64,000 bases of DNA from Thalassotalea sp. 1_MG-2023 (lineage in GTDB: Bacteria > Pseudomonadota > Gammaproteobacteria > Enterobacterales > Alteromonadaceae). The stretch lies in NCBI RefSeq assembly GCF_030546745.1, contig NZ_JAUOPD010000010.1:83076-147075 (forward strand), written 5' to 3'. The position numbers and the translations under genes are program-made. Shown here one piece after another: positions 35,911-44,398 of the stretch (position 1 is its first letter; each line of letters begins with the position of its first letter). Below the pieces are notes generated by a model. It made no database searches. It was not told the origin of the DNA and saw nothing but the letters and a program-made list of their open reading frames with translations.

Positions 35911-36014
35911 CCCTAAAGTAGCCTTTGAACAAATTCAAGTTAAGTTATTACTAGTCTAGTTCTTTTCTATAAAAACTGGGCACTAAATTACAACAAGCAC
36001 AATTAGAGGCAACG

Positions 36015-36767
36015 ATGAAAGTATTAGTTCCGATAAAACGTGTCATCGATTATAACGTGAAAGTACGTGTAAAAGCTGACAACTCAGATGTTGATCTTGC
36101 TAACGTTAAAATGGCAATCAACCCTTTCTGTGAAATTGCAGTAGAAGAAGCAGTAAGACTCAAAGAAGCAGGTGCAGCAACTGAAATTATCGCGATTTCA
36201 ATTGGTGATAAATCTTGTCAAGAACAGTTACGTACTGCACTAGCTTTAGGTGCTGATCGTGCTATTCAAATAAATACAGATGAAAAATTAGATTCATTAC
36301 ATGTCGCCAAACTTTTGCAAAAAGTTGTTGAAGAAGAGCAACCACAATTGGTTATTCTTGGAAAACAATCAATCGATTCAGACAACAACCAAACCGGTCA
36401 AATGTTGGCTGCGTTAACAGGCCTTCCGCAAGGCACTTTTGCCTCTGAAGTAAAAATAGACGGCGATAAAGTCAATGTTACTCGTGAAGTAGATGGTGGT
36501 TTGCAGACAGTTGCACTTAACCTTCCTGCTATCGTGACGACTGATTTACGTTTAAACGAACCACGTTATGCCTCATTACCAAACATAATGAAAGCAAAGC
36601 GTAAGCCTTTAGACGTGAAAGAAGCATCAGAATTTGGCTTAGACTTAACACCTCGTACAACCTTATTAAAAGTAACACCGCCAGCGGAACGTCAAGCAGG
36701 TATTGTTGTTGAAACAGTAGACGAGTTAGTGGAAAAATTGAAAAACGAAGCTAAGGTGATCGCATGA
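36015..36767 (+). CDS. etfB: Electron transfer flavoprotein subunit beta
   Basis: EtfB binds AMP and forms the ETF heterodimer that collects electrons from acyl-CoA dehydrogenases. The 250-residue product starts [20 protein letters not shown] and contains the family signature [31 protein letters not shown] (positions about 159-190 of the protein). AGAGGCAACG precedes the ATG. It overlaps etfA by four bases (ATGA), so the two subunits are made in step. Confidence 0.97.
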   Translation: MKVLVPIKRVIDYNVKVRVKADNSDVDLANVKMAINPFCEIAVEEAVRLKEAGAATEIIAISIGDKSCQEQLRTALALGADRAIQINTDEKLDSLHVAKLLQKVVEEEQPQLVILGKQSIDSDNNQTGQMLAALTGLPQGTFASEVKIDGDKVNVTREVDGGLQTVALNLPAIVTTDLRLNEPRYASLPNIMKAKRKPLDVKEASEFGLDLTPRTTLLKVTPPAERQAGIVVETVDELVEKLKNEAKVIA

Positions 36768-37690
36768 GCATTTTAATATATGTAGAACACGATAATAACG
36801 AATTAAAAGCTGACACACTGAAAACAGTATCAGCCGCTCAAGCAATTGGCGGAGATATTAACTTGTTAGTTGCCGGACACAATTGTGCAGCTGTTGTAGA
36901 GCAAGCCAAAAACGTAAGTGGTGTTTCAAAAGTATTAGTAGCTGATAATGCTGCTTATGCTAATCAGTTAGCGGAAAACGTCAGTTTATTAGTAACAGAA
37001 CTTGCTGCCGATTATAACGTGATTATGGCAACAGCCTTAACAACGGGTAAAAACTTTATGCCACGTGTTGCTGCATTGTTAGATGTAGCACAAATTTCAG
37101 ACATTATCGGTGTAGAATCTGCTGATACTTTTGTTCGTCCAATTTATGCAGGCAACGCAATAGCTACTGTACAGAGCTTAGACAGTAAGAAAGTGATCAC
37201 TGTACGTGCTACAGCTTTTGATGCGGTAGCAACCGACGGTAACGCCGACGTTGTTAACCTTTCACAGGCAACTGATGCTGGTACTTCATCACATGTAAAT
37301 GATGAATTTACTGAATCAGAGCGCCCTGACTTAGGCGCAGCAAACGTTGTTATTTCAGGCGGCCGCGGTATGCAAAATGGTGATAACTTCAAATTATTAG
37401 AAGGTATTGCAGATAAACTTGGCGCCGCAATTGGTGCCTCTCGTGCAGCTGTTGATGCAGGCTTTGTACCTAACGATATGCAAGTAGGTCAAACAGGTAA
37501 AATTGTTGCACCAGACTTATATATTGCCGTTGGTATTTCAGGTGCCATCCAACACTTAGCTGGCATGAAAGATTCTAAAATCATTGTTGCCATCAACAAA
37601 GATGCCGAAGCGCCAATATTCCAAGTAGCCGACTACGGTATTGTTGCTGACTTATTTGACGTATTACCTGAGCTTGAAAACAAACTATAA
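36764..37690 (+). CDS. etfA: Electron transfer flavoprotein subunit alpha
   Basis: EtfA carries the FAD of the electron transfer flavoprotein. The 308-residue protein has the N-terminal ETF domain and the C-terminal FAD-binding domain, with [26 protein letters not shown] and the signature [46 protein letters not shown] (split over residues about 240-290). It is translationally coupled to etfB and followed by a strong terminator. Confidence 0.97.
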   Translation: MSILIYVEHDNNELKADTLKTVSAAQAIGGDINLLVAGHNCAAVVEQAKNVSGVSKVLVADNAAYANQLAENVSLLVTELAADYNVIMATALTTGKNFMPRVAALLDVAQISDIIGVESADTFVRPIYAGNAIATVQSLDSKKVITVRATAFDAVATDGNADVVNLSQATDAGTSSHVNDEFTESERPDLGAANVVISGGRGMQNGDNFKLLEGIADKLGAAIGASRAAVDAGFVPNDMQVGQTGKIVAPDLYIAVGISGAIQHLAGMKDSKIIVAINKDAEAPIFQVADYGIVADLFDVLPELENKL

Positions 37691-37716
37691 GCCAACTTAT
37701 ACGGTAATAGAATAAC

Positions 37717-37744
37717 AAAACCAGTCGAAAGACTGGTTTTTTTT
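37717..37744 (+). terminator. Rho-independent terminator after etfA
   Basis: A ten-base stem AAAACCAGTC (37717-37726) pairs with GACTGGTTTT (37731-37740) around a GAAA tetraloop, followed by more T residues. Confidence 0.9.
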
Positions 37745-37788
37745 ATGCTTAAAGATATAATGCCGAAAACTTACGAAGGGCTTATCAT

Positions 37789-38118
37789 ATGTCTTGGCAA
37801 GATCAATTATCGCAACTCGTTTACTCAACCGACGAAGGTAGAATTGAACCTGAAAAGGTTGAACAAATCACCCCTTCCGATGGCACAGCAAAAGTTAGAC
37901 GCGAAACAAAAGGACGTAAGGGCAAAGGCGTAATTGTTATTTCTGGATTAGGGCTTGATCAAAAAGCACTAAAAAGCTTAGCAAGTACGTTGAAGAAAAA
38001 AGCCGGCACAGGCGGAAGTGTTGTCGATGAAACCATCGAAATACAAGGCGACAAAAGAGACGTGATCAAAGCTGAATTAGAAAAAGCAGGTTACAAGGTT
38101 AAATTTATTGGTGGTTAA
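37789..38118 (+). CDS. yciH: SUI1-family translation initiation factor-like protein YciH
   Basis: This is a 109-residue homologue of eukaryotic eIF1/SUI1. The C-terminal SUI1 domain is clear: RRETKGRKGKGVIVISGLGL, LASTLKKKAGTGGSVVDETIEIQGDK and VIKAELEKAGYKVKFIGG. In Escherichia coli YciH influences start-site fidelity under stress. A fair ribosome-binding site (AAGGG) lies nine bases before the ATG. The response regulator gene follows after 18 bases, suggesting cotranscription. Confidence 0.93.
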   Translation: MSWQDQLSQLVYSTDEGRIEPEKVEQITPSDGTAKVRRETKGRKGKGVIVISGLGLDQKALKSLASTLKKKAGTGGSVVDETIEIQGDKRDVIKAELEKAGYKVKFIGG

Positions 38119-38136
38119 CATCATTAGAGAGACATT

Positions 38137-38934
38137 ATGACAAGTATACAACCAAGTGAGTTATCTATTTTGCTCGTTGAGCCATCTGATACGCAAAGTA
38201 AAATAATTATTAATCGATTAAAACAACAGAACATAACTGAAATTACCTTAGCAAAAACCTTTGATGATGCATTACAGCAAATAACACGTTATCACTTTGA
38301 TTTAATTGCCAGTGCTATGTACTTTGATAAAGGTACAGCGCTTGATTTATTAAGCCATGTAAAAACCTCTGACAAATGCCAAGACTCAGCGTTTATGTTG
38401 GTGTCAAGTGAATATAAACGTGAAAGCCTTGAAGAGTTTAAACAGTCAGGTGTTGTCGCAATTTTGCCAAAACCCTTTACACCTGAAAACCTACACGCAG
38501 CCATTAACAATACCATTGATTTAATTTCACCAGAAGAAATGGAACTCGATTACTTTGACGTGCATGAAATTCGTGTATTACTTGTTGATGACAGCATGCT
38601 TGCTCGCAATCATATAAAACGTGTGTTAAATAATTTGGGGTTGTTAAAAGTTACAGAAGCAAAAGATGGCAGTGAAGCAATAAAAATACTAAACGAAAAC
38701 ATGTTCGATTTAATTGTTACTGACTTTAATATGCCTGAAATTGACGGTCGCCAACTGACTAAATATGTGCGAGAACAAAGCCAACAGTCACATATCCCTA
38801 TTTTAATGGTAACCAGTGAAAGCAAAGATACCCACTTAGCAAACATTGAGCAAGACGGCGTTAATGCCCTCTGTGATAAGCCTTTTGAACCTAAATTTGT
38901 TAAACAAATTCTATATACCCTATTAGAGCATTAA
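38137..38934 (+). CDS. Double-receiver response regulator with a degenerate first receiver
   Basis: The 265-residue protein contains two CheY-like receiver domains and no output domain. The second (about residues 145-265) is intact: acidic pair in VLLVDDSM, phospho-acceptor Asp196 in DLIVTDFNMPEIDG, a Thr/Ser switch in ILMVTSE and Lys in CDKPF. The first (about 9-125) keeps the fold and the LPKPF lysine but has Ala60 where the acceptor aspartate should be, and EP instead of the acidic pair, so it is a pseudo-receiver. No kinase gene is adjacent. It probably acts through protein contacts. Confidence 0.9.
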   Translation: MTSIQPSELSILLVEPSDTQSKIIINRLKQQNITEITLAKTFDDALQQITRYHFDLIASAMYFDKGTALDLLSHVKTSDKCQDSAFMLVSSEYKRESLEEFKQSGVVAILPKPFTPENLHAAINNTIDLISPEEMELDYFDVHEIRVLLVDDSMLARNHIKRVLNNLGLLKVTEAKDGSEAIKILNENMFDLIVTDFNMPEIDGRQLTKYVREQSQQSHIPILMVTSESKDTHLANIEQDGVNALCDKPFEPKFVKQILYTLLEH

Positions 38935-38945
38935 TACATCTGGGC

Positions 38946-40463
38946 TTATCCTATGCGATAAGCCCTAAGCTTCATCGCTATTTTATTATGCGATACGTTT
39001 AATCTTGCCGCTAGTTTTCGTGTGGTGGGGTAATGAGGATGAAGTTGCGTTAGCAATTTTTTTTCAAACTCAGCTTGTGCAGATGCCCAGTCTTGCACAT
39101 GTAACGATTCTAATTGACCATCGTTTTTTTGCTGTCCAAAAAGGACTTGTTGCACATGTTCAGCATCAATTTGATCGCCATCAGATAGTGCAACTAATCT
39201 AAAAATAGTATTTTCCAATTGTCTTATATTACCTGGCCAATGATAACCACGAAGTAATTCGCGACCTGCTGGCGTTATATCAACACCCTTTTGGTTAACT
39301 TGTTGAGATGCTAAAGACAAAAAGTAATTAACCAATAACTCAATATCTGACTGCCGTTGTGCAAGTGTCGGTAATTCAACTTTTAATACATTAAGCCGAT
39401 AAAATAAGTCTTCCCGAAACTCCCCTTGTATAAGCAATTCATCAAAATTTTGATGGCTAGCACTAATTATTTTCACATCGGCTTTAAATTCTTTTGTACC
39501 ACCCACTTTACGATAACGAAAATCTTGTAAAAACCGCAAAAGTTTAGCTTGCAAATACGGTGACATTTCAGCGATTTCATCTAAAAATAACGTTCCACCA
39601 TTTGCTAACTCAAAAAGGCCTGGTTTGCCGCTTTTGTTCGCCCCTGTGAATGCCCCAGAGGTATAACCAAATAATTCACTTTCAAGCAGTTGCTCAGGAA
39701 TAGCCGCACAGTTAATCGTTAAAAAAGGTTTATCTTTACGTGGGCCTAATTGATGTAAAGCTTGAGCCACCAATTCTTTACCAGTGCCTGTTTTACCTAC
39801 GACTAACACAGGTAAATCTAGGGTGGCAAAACGCGAGATCTGAGATTTTACTAAGTTAATTTGTTCAGATTCTCCGATCATGGCTTGCAGCGCGTTATCT
39901 TTAGATGATTGTACTAAGGATAACTGCCGCCCTACTTTTTCAACTGATTTTAAATAGATAACCGCTCCTGTGACCGTATTTGCGCTCATCACGGGGTTAA
40001 TGTCTGCAATAAAAGGTTCACCAAAAAAAGTGACTGTCATACTTAACTCATGAGGTTGAATGAGCGCATCTATCGAAGCATCAATCACATCGTCAATATG
40101 ACTATGCACTAAATCGACGTTACTTTGTTTTGCAATAGCTTTCGCAGCCTGATTAGTGGCTAAAATCATGCCTGTACTACTAATGTCTAAAATAGGATCA
40201 GTTATTTTTGCCAACAATGCTTGCACATGCTTTTCACGTATTTCAGACGGCATTTCAGTAATTTCAATGCACTGTTTTATTCCATCAACGGGCTTTAACA
40301 AGCGTTTAACTCGTGAAAAAGTCGCTTCTATAGCATCAATATGAACAAAGGTATTTTGGCTTTGAACCTCAATACTTTTTACGTTCCAATCATGAGAAGC
40401 AAACGTGGCTAATATTTCTTGGCTAATACCTACTCTGTCAGCAGATTCGATACAAATTTTCAT
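38946..40463 (-). CDS. tyrR: Transcriptional regulator TyrR (PhhR-like)
   Basis: TyrR senses aromatic amino acids and controls their transport and metabolism. The 505-residue protein has an N-terminal ACT domain ([19 protein letters not shown]), a PAS domain ([20 protein letters not shown]), and an AAA+ domain with Walker A GKTGTGKE (223-230). The C-terminal helix-turn-helix is [20 protein letters not shown]. The sigma-54 contact motif GAFTGA (270-275) is intact, unlike in Escherichia coli TyrR, so it may activate sigma-54 promoters as PhhR does. Divergent from megL with a TyrR-box-like site between them. A GGGCTTATC/GATAAGCCC hairpin overlaps its stop codon and may terminate both flanking genes. 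Confidence 0.95.
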   Translation of the reverse strand: MKICIESADRVGISQEILATFASHDWNVKSIEVQSQNTFVHIDAIEATFSRVKRLLKPVDGIKQCIEITEMPSEIREKHVQALLAKITDPILDISSTGMILATNQAAKAIAKQSNVDLVHSHIDDVIDASIDALIQPHELSMTVTFFGEPFIADINPVMSANTVTGAVIYLKSVEKVGRQLSLVQSSKDNALQAMIGESEQINLVKSQISRFATLDLPVLVVGKTGTGKELVAQALHQLGPRKDKPFLTINCAAIPEQLLESELFGYTSGAFTGANKSGKPGLFELANGGTLFLDEIAEMSPYLQAKLLRFLQDFRYRKVGGTKEFKADVKIISASHQNFDELLIQGEFREDLFYRLNVLKVELPTLAQRQSDIELLVNYFLSLASQQVNQKGVDITPAGRELLRGYHWPGNIRQLENTIFRLVALSDGDQIDAEHVQQVLFGQQKNDGQLESLHVQDWASAQAEFEKKLLTQLHPHYPTTRKLAARLNVSHNKIAMKLRAYRIG

Positions 40464-40567
40464 GTAATAATTTTGATACTTAGTAATATTTTAATGACAA
40501 CATTATAGTACTTAATTTTCAAGTATTTAGTGATTAAAGGCCTTGTTAATTTAATTTAAAAAACAAC

Positions 40568-40587
40568 TTGTAATAAAAAAATTACAA
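40568..40587. promoter_or_regulatory. TyrR-box-like operator between tyrR and megL
   Basis: TTGTAAT-AAAAAA-ATTACAA is a perfect seven-base inverted repeat with a six-base spacer. It is close to the TyrR box TGTAAA-N6-TTTACA. It lies 105 bases upstream of tyrR and 125 bases upstream of megL, suited to control of either or both. Confidence 0.6.
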
Positions 40588-40711
40588 TAATAATGAACCT
40601 ACTTTTGCATATAAAGATTAACTTATTGTTTTATATGTAATTTATAGTTTTGGCGTGAATATTGATAACAAATTCATTAACGAACGTATTCCGATATCAC
40701 ATGAGAAAACT

Positions 40712-41917
40712 ATGATTAAAAGCAAATTTATCGAAACACAAGTTGTACACGGCGGCAAAATAAAAGACGAACAGTTTGGTTCGTTAGCGTCTCCTTTATA
40801 TCAAACATCAACCTTTACTTTCGACAATGCAGAACAAGGGGCACAACGGTTTGCGGGTGAAGCTGAAGGGTATATGTATACGCGTCTAGGTAATCCTACT
40901 ACGCGTGAACTTGAGCAACGTATGGCACAATTAGAAGGAACCGAAGATGCAGCCGCAACAGCCACAGGTATGGCTGCGGTATCGGCGGCCTTATTAACCA
41001 ATTTAACAGCGGGCGATCACTTGATTGCGTCAAAAGCAATTTATGGCTGCTCATATGCTTTAATGAATCACATGTTAACGCGCTTCGGCATTGAAGTAAG
41101 TTTTGTTGATATGAGCGAAGCAAAAAATATCACCGCTGCTATTCAAGACAATACCAAAGTTATTTTTCTCGAATCTCCCATCAATCCGAACTTACAGGTA
41201 CTTGATTTAGAATCTATTTTATCATTAGCAAAGGAACATCAATTGATATCTATCGTTGATAACACTTTTCTAACTCCTGTACTACAAAAGCCCGTTCGCT
41301 TTGGTGCAGATATTATTGTACACAGCGCAACAAAGTATTTAAACGGTCACGGCGATGTTGTAGCTGGTATTATTTGTGGGCGCAAAGAGATGATAAATGA
41401 GATCAAACTAACGGCACTAAAAGATATTGGCGGTACCATGAGCCCGCATGATGCATGGTTGATCATTCGTGGTTTAAAAACGTTGCCGATTCGAATTGAA
41501 AGACACTGCCAAAATGCCCAGTTAGTTGCCGAATTCTTAGAAAGTCACCCTGCAGTAGAAACCGTATATTACCCAGGTCTACCCTCGCACCAAGGCCACC
41601 AGTTCATTGGTAAACAAATGAAAGCTGCAGGTGGTGTAATCGGTTTTGAACTCAAATGTGACGTAACAGGTGGTGCCGAATTTATTAATCGTATGCAATT
41701 GTTTTCCATCGCCGTCAGTTTAGGTGATGCTGAATCTTTAATTCAACACCCAGCATCAATGACACACTCGCCCTACAGTGACGAAGAACGAGTAAACGCA
41801 GGAATCAGCGATGGCTTAATTAGAGTTTCAATTGGTTTAGAAAATGTAACCGACATCATTTCAGATCTAAAACAATCGTTGGATCTAGTTAGGGTTAATA
41901 CGACAAAAGTGGCGTAG
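40712..41917 (+). CDS. megL: Methionine gamma-lyase family PLP enzyme
   Basis: This 401-residue enzyme of the Cys/Met metabolism PLP family probably splits methionine into methanethiol, 2-oxobutyrate and ammonia. Landmarks are the cofactor tyrosine in YMYTRLGNPTTRELE, SKAIYGCSYALMNHML (substrate-site Tyr; Cys near it is typical of methionine gamma-lyase), and the PLP lysine in VHSATKYLNGHGDVVAG. The inner ATG at 40712 gives the usual family length. A cystathionine gamma-synthase-like role is possible, but the YGCSY motif favours the lyase. A TyrR-like site lies upstream. Confidence 0.88.
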   Translation: MIKSKFIETQVVHGGKIKDEQFGSLASPLYQTSTFTFDNAEQGAQRFAGEAEGYMYTRLGNPTTRELEQRMAQLEGTEDAAATATGMAAVSAALLTNLTAGDHLIASKAIYGCSYALMNHMLTRFGIEVSFVDMSEAKNITAAIQDNTKVIFLESPINPNLQVLDLESILSLAKEHQLISIVDNTFLTPVLQKPVRFGADIIVHSATKYLNGHGDVVAGIICGRKEMINEIKLTALKDIGGTMSPHDAWLIIRGLKTLPIRIERHCQNAQLVAEFLESHPAVETVYYPGLPSHQGHQFIGKQMKAAGGVIGFELKCDVTGGAEFINRMQLFSIAVSLGDAESLIQHPASMTHSPYSDEERVNAGISDGLIRVSIGLENVTDIISDLKQSLDLVRVNTTKVA

Positions 41918-41968
41918 AGAAAACACTATTTATCATTGTTGCTGTGTTGTCATACTCAGACAAGAAGA

Positions 41969-41995
41969 TAAGCTCGGCATGTAACGTCGAGCTTA
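41969..41995. terminator. Hairpin between megL and the EEP gene
   Basis: TAAGCTCG (41969-41976) pairs with CGAGCTTA (41988-41995). It lies between two convergent gene ends and probably ends both transcripts, though U-runs are short. Confidence 0.6.
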
Positions 41996-42014
41996 CCATT
42001 GTCAAAAATCTGCA

Positions 42015-42866
42015 CTAATTTGCCTTTTGCGTAACAAGGATTGAGGAAAGTACCGCGGCATGATCAGAGAAAGTATGCTGTTCAAAAACAAAGCTTTCTA
42101 ATAACGAAAGTGAAGTCGCCTGGCCACTTCTAACCGCAATAAAATCTATCTCAACAACTGGCTTTTCTTCTTCATTTGGCCCTAAAAACGTTGAGGTATT
42201 ATTCACAATAAATGAAAATCCTGCGTTTTTAAACAGCTCTAGCGTGCGTGAGTTTGGATAATCATTAAAATCACCAGCCAAAATTACAGGTAGTTTTCTA
42301 TCTAACTGAGAAAGTAATTGCGTGGCTTGTTCAAAACGCGCGCGATCCTCTAAAGGCCAATCAAAATGTATCGGAATAAAAAGTAAAGGCTGCTTTTCAA
42401 CATTAACAAGCAATTGCGGAAATACACGAGGCTCTAAGCCATCGGGCAATGTTATCGACTTACTTTTCAAAATTGGCATTTTACTGAATCCAGCAATGCC
42501 ATACTGGCCTCCATCAAAAGCCATAAATGGTTGGAACAAACCATTTAATGATAACGTATTGGCAAAGTATTTTGTTTGGTTTACGCCTTTAACACGCTTA
42601 GTAACTTGATCAATTTCCTGAAGTGCTAACAAGTCGACATTTTGCTGTTTTATAAACGCCGCTTGCTTTGCAATACTTATATCACCATATAAATCAGTAC
42701 CATGCCTTACGTTATAGGTCATTACTTTCAAAAGCGTTGATTTTAATGACTCTGTTTTCGCTGCGGTTACAGGCGCCGAGCTTAAAACAGAACAAACAAA
42801 AACTACGGTGAAAAGGCAAACTTTACTCATGCCATAGCTGTTACAATTAAATAAAATTTTGTTCAT
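42015..42866 (-). CDS. Secreted endonuclease/exonuclease/phosphatase (EEP) family protein
   Basis: This 283-residue protein has a signal peptide (hydrophobic residues about 15-35, ending PVTAAKT) and an EEP metallohydrolase fold. Motifs in order are LKVMTYNVRHG (metal-binding Asn), DLLALQEIDQ (catalytic Glu), IPIHFDWP, VILAGDFNDYPNSRTL and the final FSDHAAVL with the catalytic Asp-His pair. Secreted members act on nucleic acids, phospholipids (sphingomyelinase-like) or inositol phosphates; the substrate cannot be told here. It follows the DUF3472 lipoprotein gene on the same strand beyond a terminator. Confidence 0.87.
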   Translation of the reverse strand: MNKILFNCNSYGMSKVCLFTVVFVCSVLSSAPVTAAKTESLKSTLLKVMTYNVRHGTDLYGDISIAKQAAFIKQQNVDLLALQEIDQVTKRVKGVNQTKYFANTLSLNGLFQPFMAFDGGQYGIAGFSKMPILKSKSITLPDGLEPRVFPQLLVNVEKQPLLFIPIHFDWPLEDRARFEQATQLLSQLDRKLPVILAGDFNDYPNSRTLELFKNAGFSFIVNNTSTFLGPNEEEKPVVEIDFIAVRSGQATSLSLLESFVFEQHTFSDHAAVLSSILVTQKAN

Positions 42867-42897
42867 ATTATGTAGACTTCATCAACATTAAACGCTT

Positions 42898-42941
42898 AAA
42901 AAAAGCTTAGGTTAAGCAATGTAACTTACTCAACCTAAGCT
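42898..42941 (-). terminator. Terminator after the DUF3472 lipoprotein gene
   Basis: AGCTTAGGTT (42904-42913) pairs with AACCTAAGCT (42932-42941). On the minus strand the stem is followed by a U-run of seven. Confidence 0.85.
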
Positions 42942-42973
42942 AACCCAACACCAACGGGTACTAAGTCCAAAAA

Positions 42974-44329
42974 CTAAGGAAGTTGTTCTAAATTTATAGG
43001 TGGTAATTGTGTATTCTTGCGTGTAAACGGTGTTTTATATGCGGTATGTTTAGAGAAAAAACCTGTGTTTTTCAAATAAAAACCGTCACCTTTAATTCCA
43101 CCTTGGTAATCTACACGTGCTTCTTTTCTTGCAGTTGCATCATAGGTAAATTTAGCATTTACCATTGGCTCCCAAGCTTTACCGCTTGATTTGACCCATT
43201 GGTTACTATATTCAGCCATGCGTTCAAACTGCCCTGCTCCTGGTATAAAGTTCTCTAAGAAAGAGTATGGTGATGCTAAATAAGTTGTAGTTTTTGGTCT
43301 TCTAAAGCTGGCAATAAGCTGCCATTCTTTAATTTTTGGATCATAAAAATAGGCAGTAAAGTCTGTTTTATTTTCCTCGGGTCTTGGTTGATATCGAGTT
43401 AAAAAACCATAGGTAACCTCTGTTTTCCAAGGATATTTTACATAACTTTGACCACCAGAGCCTTCGTTACCAAATTTTCCTGTGTAAACATCATCACCTT
43501 TTTTTAACAACTTTATTTTATATTCTTCTGGAATACTCGTTGGATCATCTGTTTGATATGGACTCCAAATAGAAAACAAAACTCTGCGTTCAGTTTCTGA
43601 GTTTACTTGTATACCGAAATAGCCGCCATTAAAGCCATTTGCCATATAATAAGAACCTAGCGTGTCTTGTCCCTCAGGCACGGTGATCTCACTATAAAAC
43701 CATTCATAATTGCCGTTTTCTTCTGGTAATTGATATTGTAAATGTACTGATGGCCCTCTTCGACCCCAGTAAAAATCATCTTTAACATAATAATTATTAC
43801 CGCCAGTGGCTGCGCCACCAATGAGAAGTTGCGAAATAGCTGGATAGTAATCACTAGAGGTTTCAATACCGGTAATTACCACTTTTTGGTAGCCTGGTTT
43901 TACTACCTCAAATTGTCCAATAGGAATAATCTGTTCAATAGGATTGGACAACGAAATATGTTTTTTCTCATCATTGAGCTCAACCAAAATAGTTGAGGAA
44001 CCCGCTAATGCTTTGGCTTTAAGCCCTAAATTAACCTTGCCAACCTTACTGACATAAAAGTAAGTAGATAATTGGTGTTGATTATTCTTCCATTGCGTTA
44101 TCCCGTCGTTTGTGATCAACGTATCGGATGCTTCTATATCGTTTTCAATCCAACTATTACCGGCAATAGGCACTTCAATGGTAAGATCGTCAGTAGTTAA
44201 AACCACTGCCTGATTTGCAGTTTTTTCAGTCTTGTTTGTGCTAGAACCACACGCACCAAGCATACCAAGACACACTATACCTACTACACAATATTTTACG
44301 TGTTGATACACCGATTTCATTTTCATCAT
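42974..44329 (-). CDS. DUF5077/DUF3472 lipoprotein
   Basis: This 451-residue lipoprotein has a signal peptide ending in the lipobox LGAC followed by GSSTNKTEK. Residues about 45-165 look like a DUF5077 beta-sandwich (VEVPIAGNSWIENDIEASDT), which often precedes DUF3472. Residues about 185-400 are the DUF3472 domain (SVHLQYQLPEENGNYEWFYSE, NGFNGGYFGIQVNSETERRV, LFSIWSPYQTDDP). These domains occur in secreted proteins of environmental bacteria and are thought to bind or process carbohydrates or sialylated/other surface glycans; the activity is not established. It pairs with the larger DUF3472 gene upstream. Confidence 0.85.
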   Translation of the reverse strand: MMKMKSVYQHVKYCVVGIVCLGMLGACGSSTNKTEKTANQAVVLTTDDLTIEVPIAGNSWIENDIEASDTLITNDGITQWKNNQHQLSTYFYVSKVGKVNLGLKAKALAGSSTILVELNDEKKHISLSNPIEQIIPIGQFEVVKPGYQKVVITGIETSSDYYPAISQLLIGGAATGGNNYYVKDDFYWGRRGPSVHLQYQLPEENGNYEWFYSEITVPEGQDTLGSYYMANGFNGGYFGIQVNSETERRVLFSIWSPYQTDDPTSIPEEYKIKLLKKGDDVYTGKFGNEGSGGQSYVKYPWKTEVTYGFLTRYQPRPEENKTDFTAYFYDPKIKEWQLIASFRRPKTTTYLASPYSFLENFIPGAGQFERMAEYSNQWVKSSGKAWEPMVNAKFTYDATARKEARVDYQGGIKGDGFYLKNTGFFSKHTAYKTPFTRKNTQLPPINLEQLP

Positions 44330-44346
44330 GTTCTTTACTCTAAATA

Positions 44347-44379
44347 AAAAAGGAAGAAGGTTTTACTCTTCTTCCTTTT
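44347..44379 (-). terminator. Terminator between the two DUF3472 genes
   Basis: AAAAGGAAGAAG (44348-44359) pairs with CTTCTTCCTTTT (44368-44379), giving a 12-bp stem with a U-rich 3' end on the minus strand. It lies directly after the discoidin-domain gene. Confidence 0.85.
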
Positions 44380-44398
44380 AACACTCATCGTTAACTAA

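Noticed and set aside
37745..37933. Plus-strand frame overlapping yciH
   Set aside because: It is out of frame with the clear SUI1-domain gene starting at 37789 and has no features of its own.
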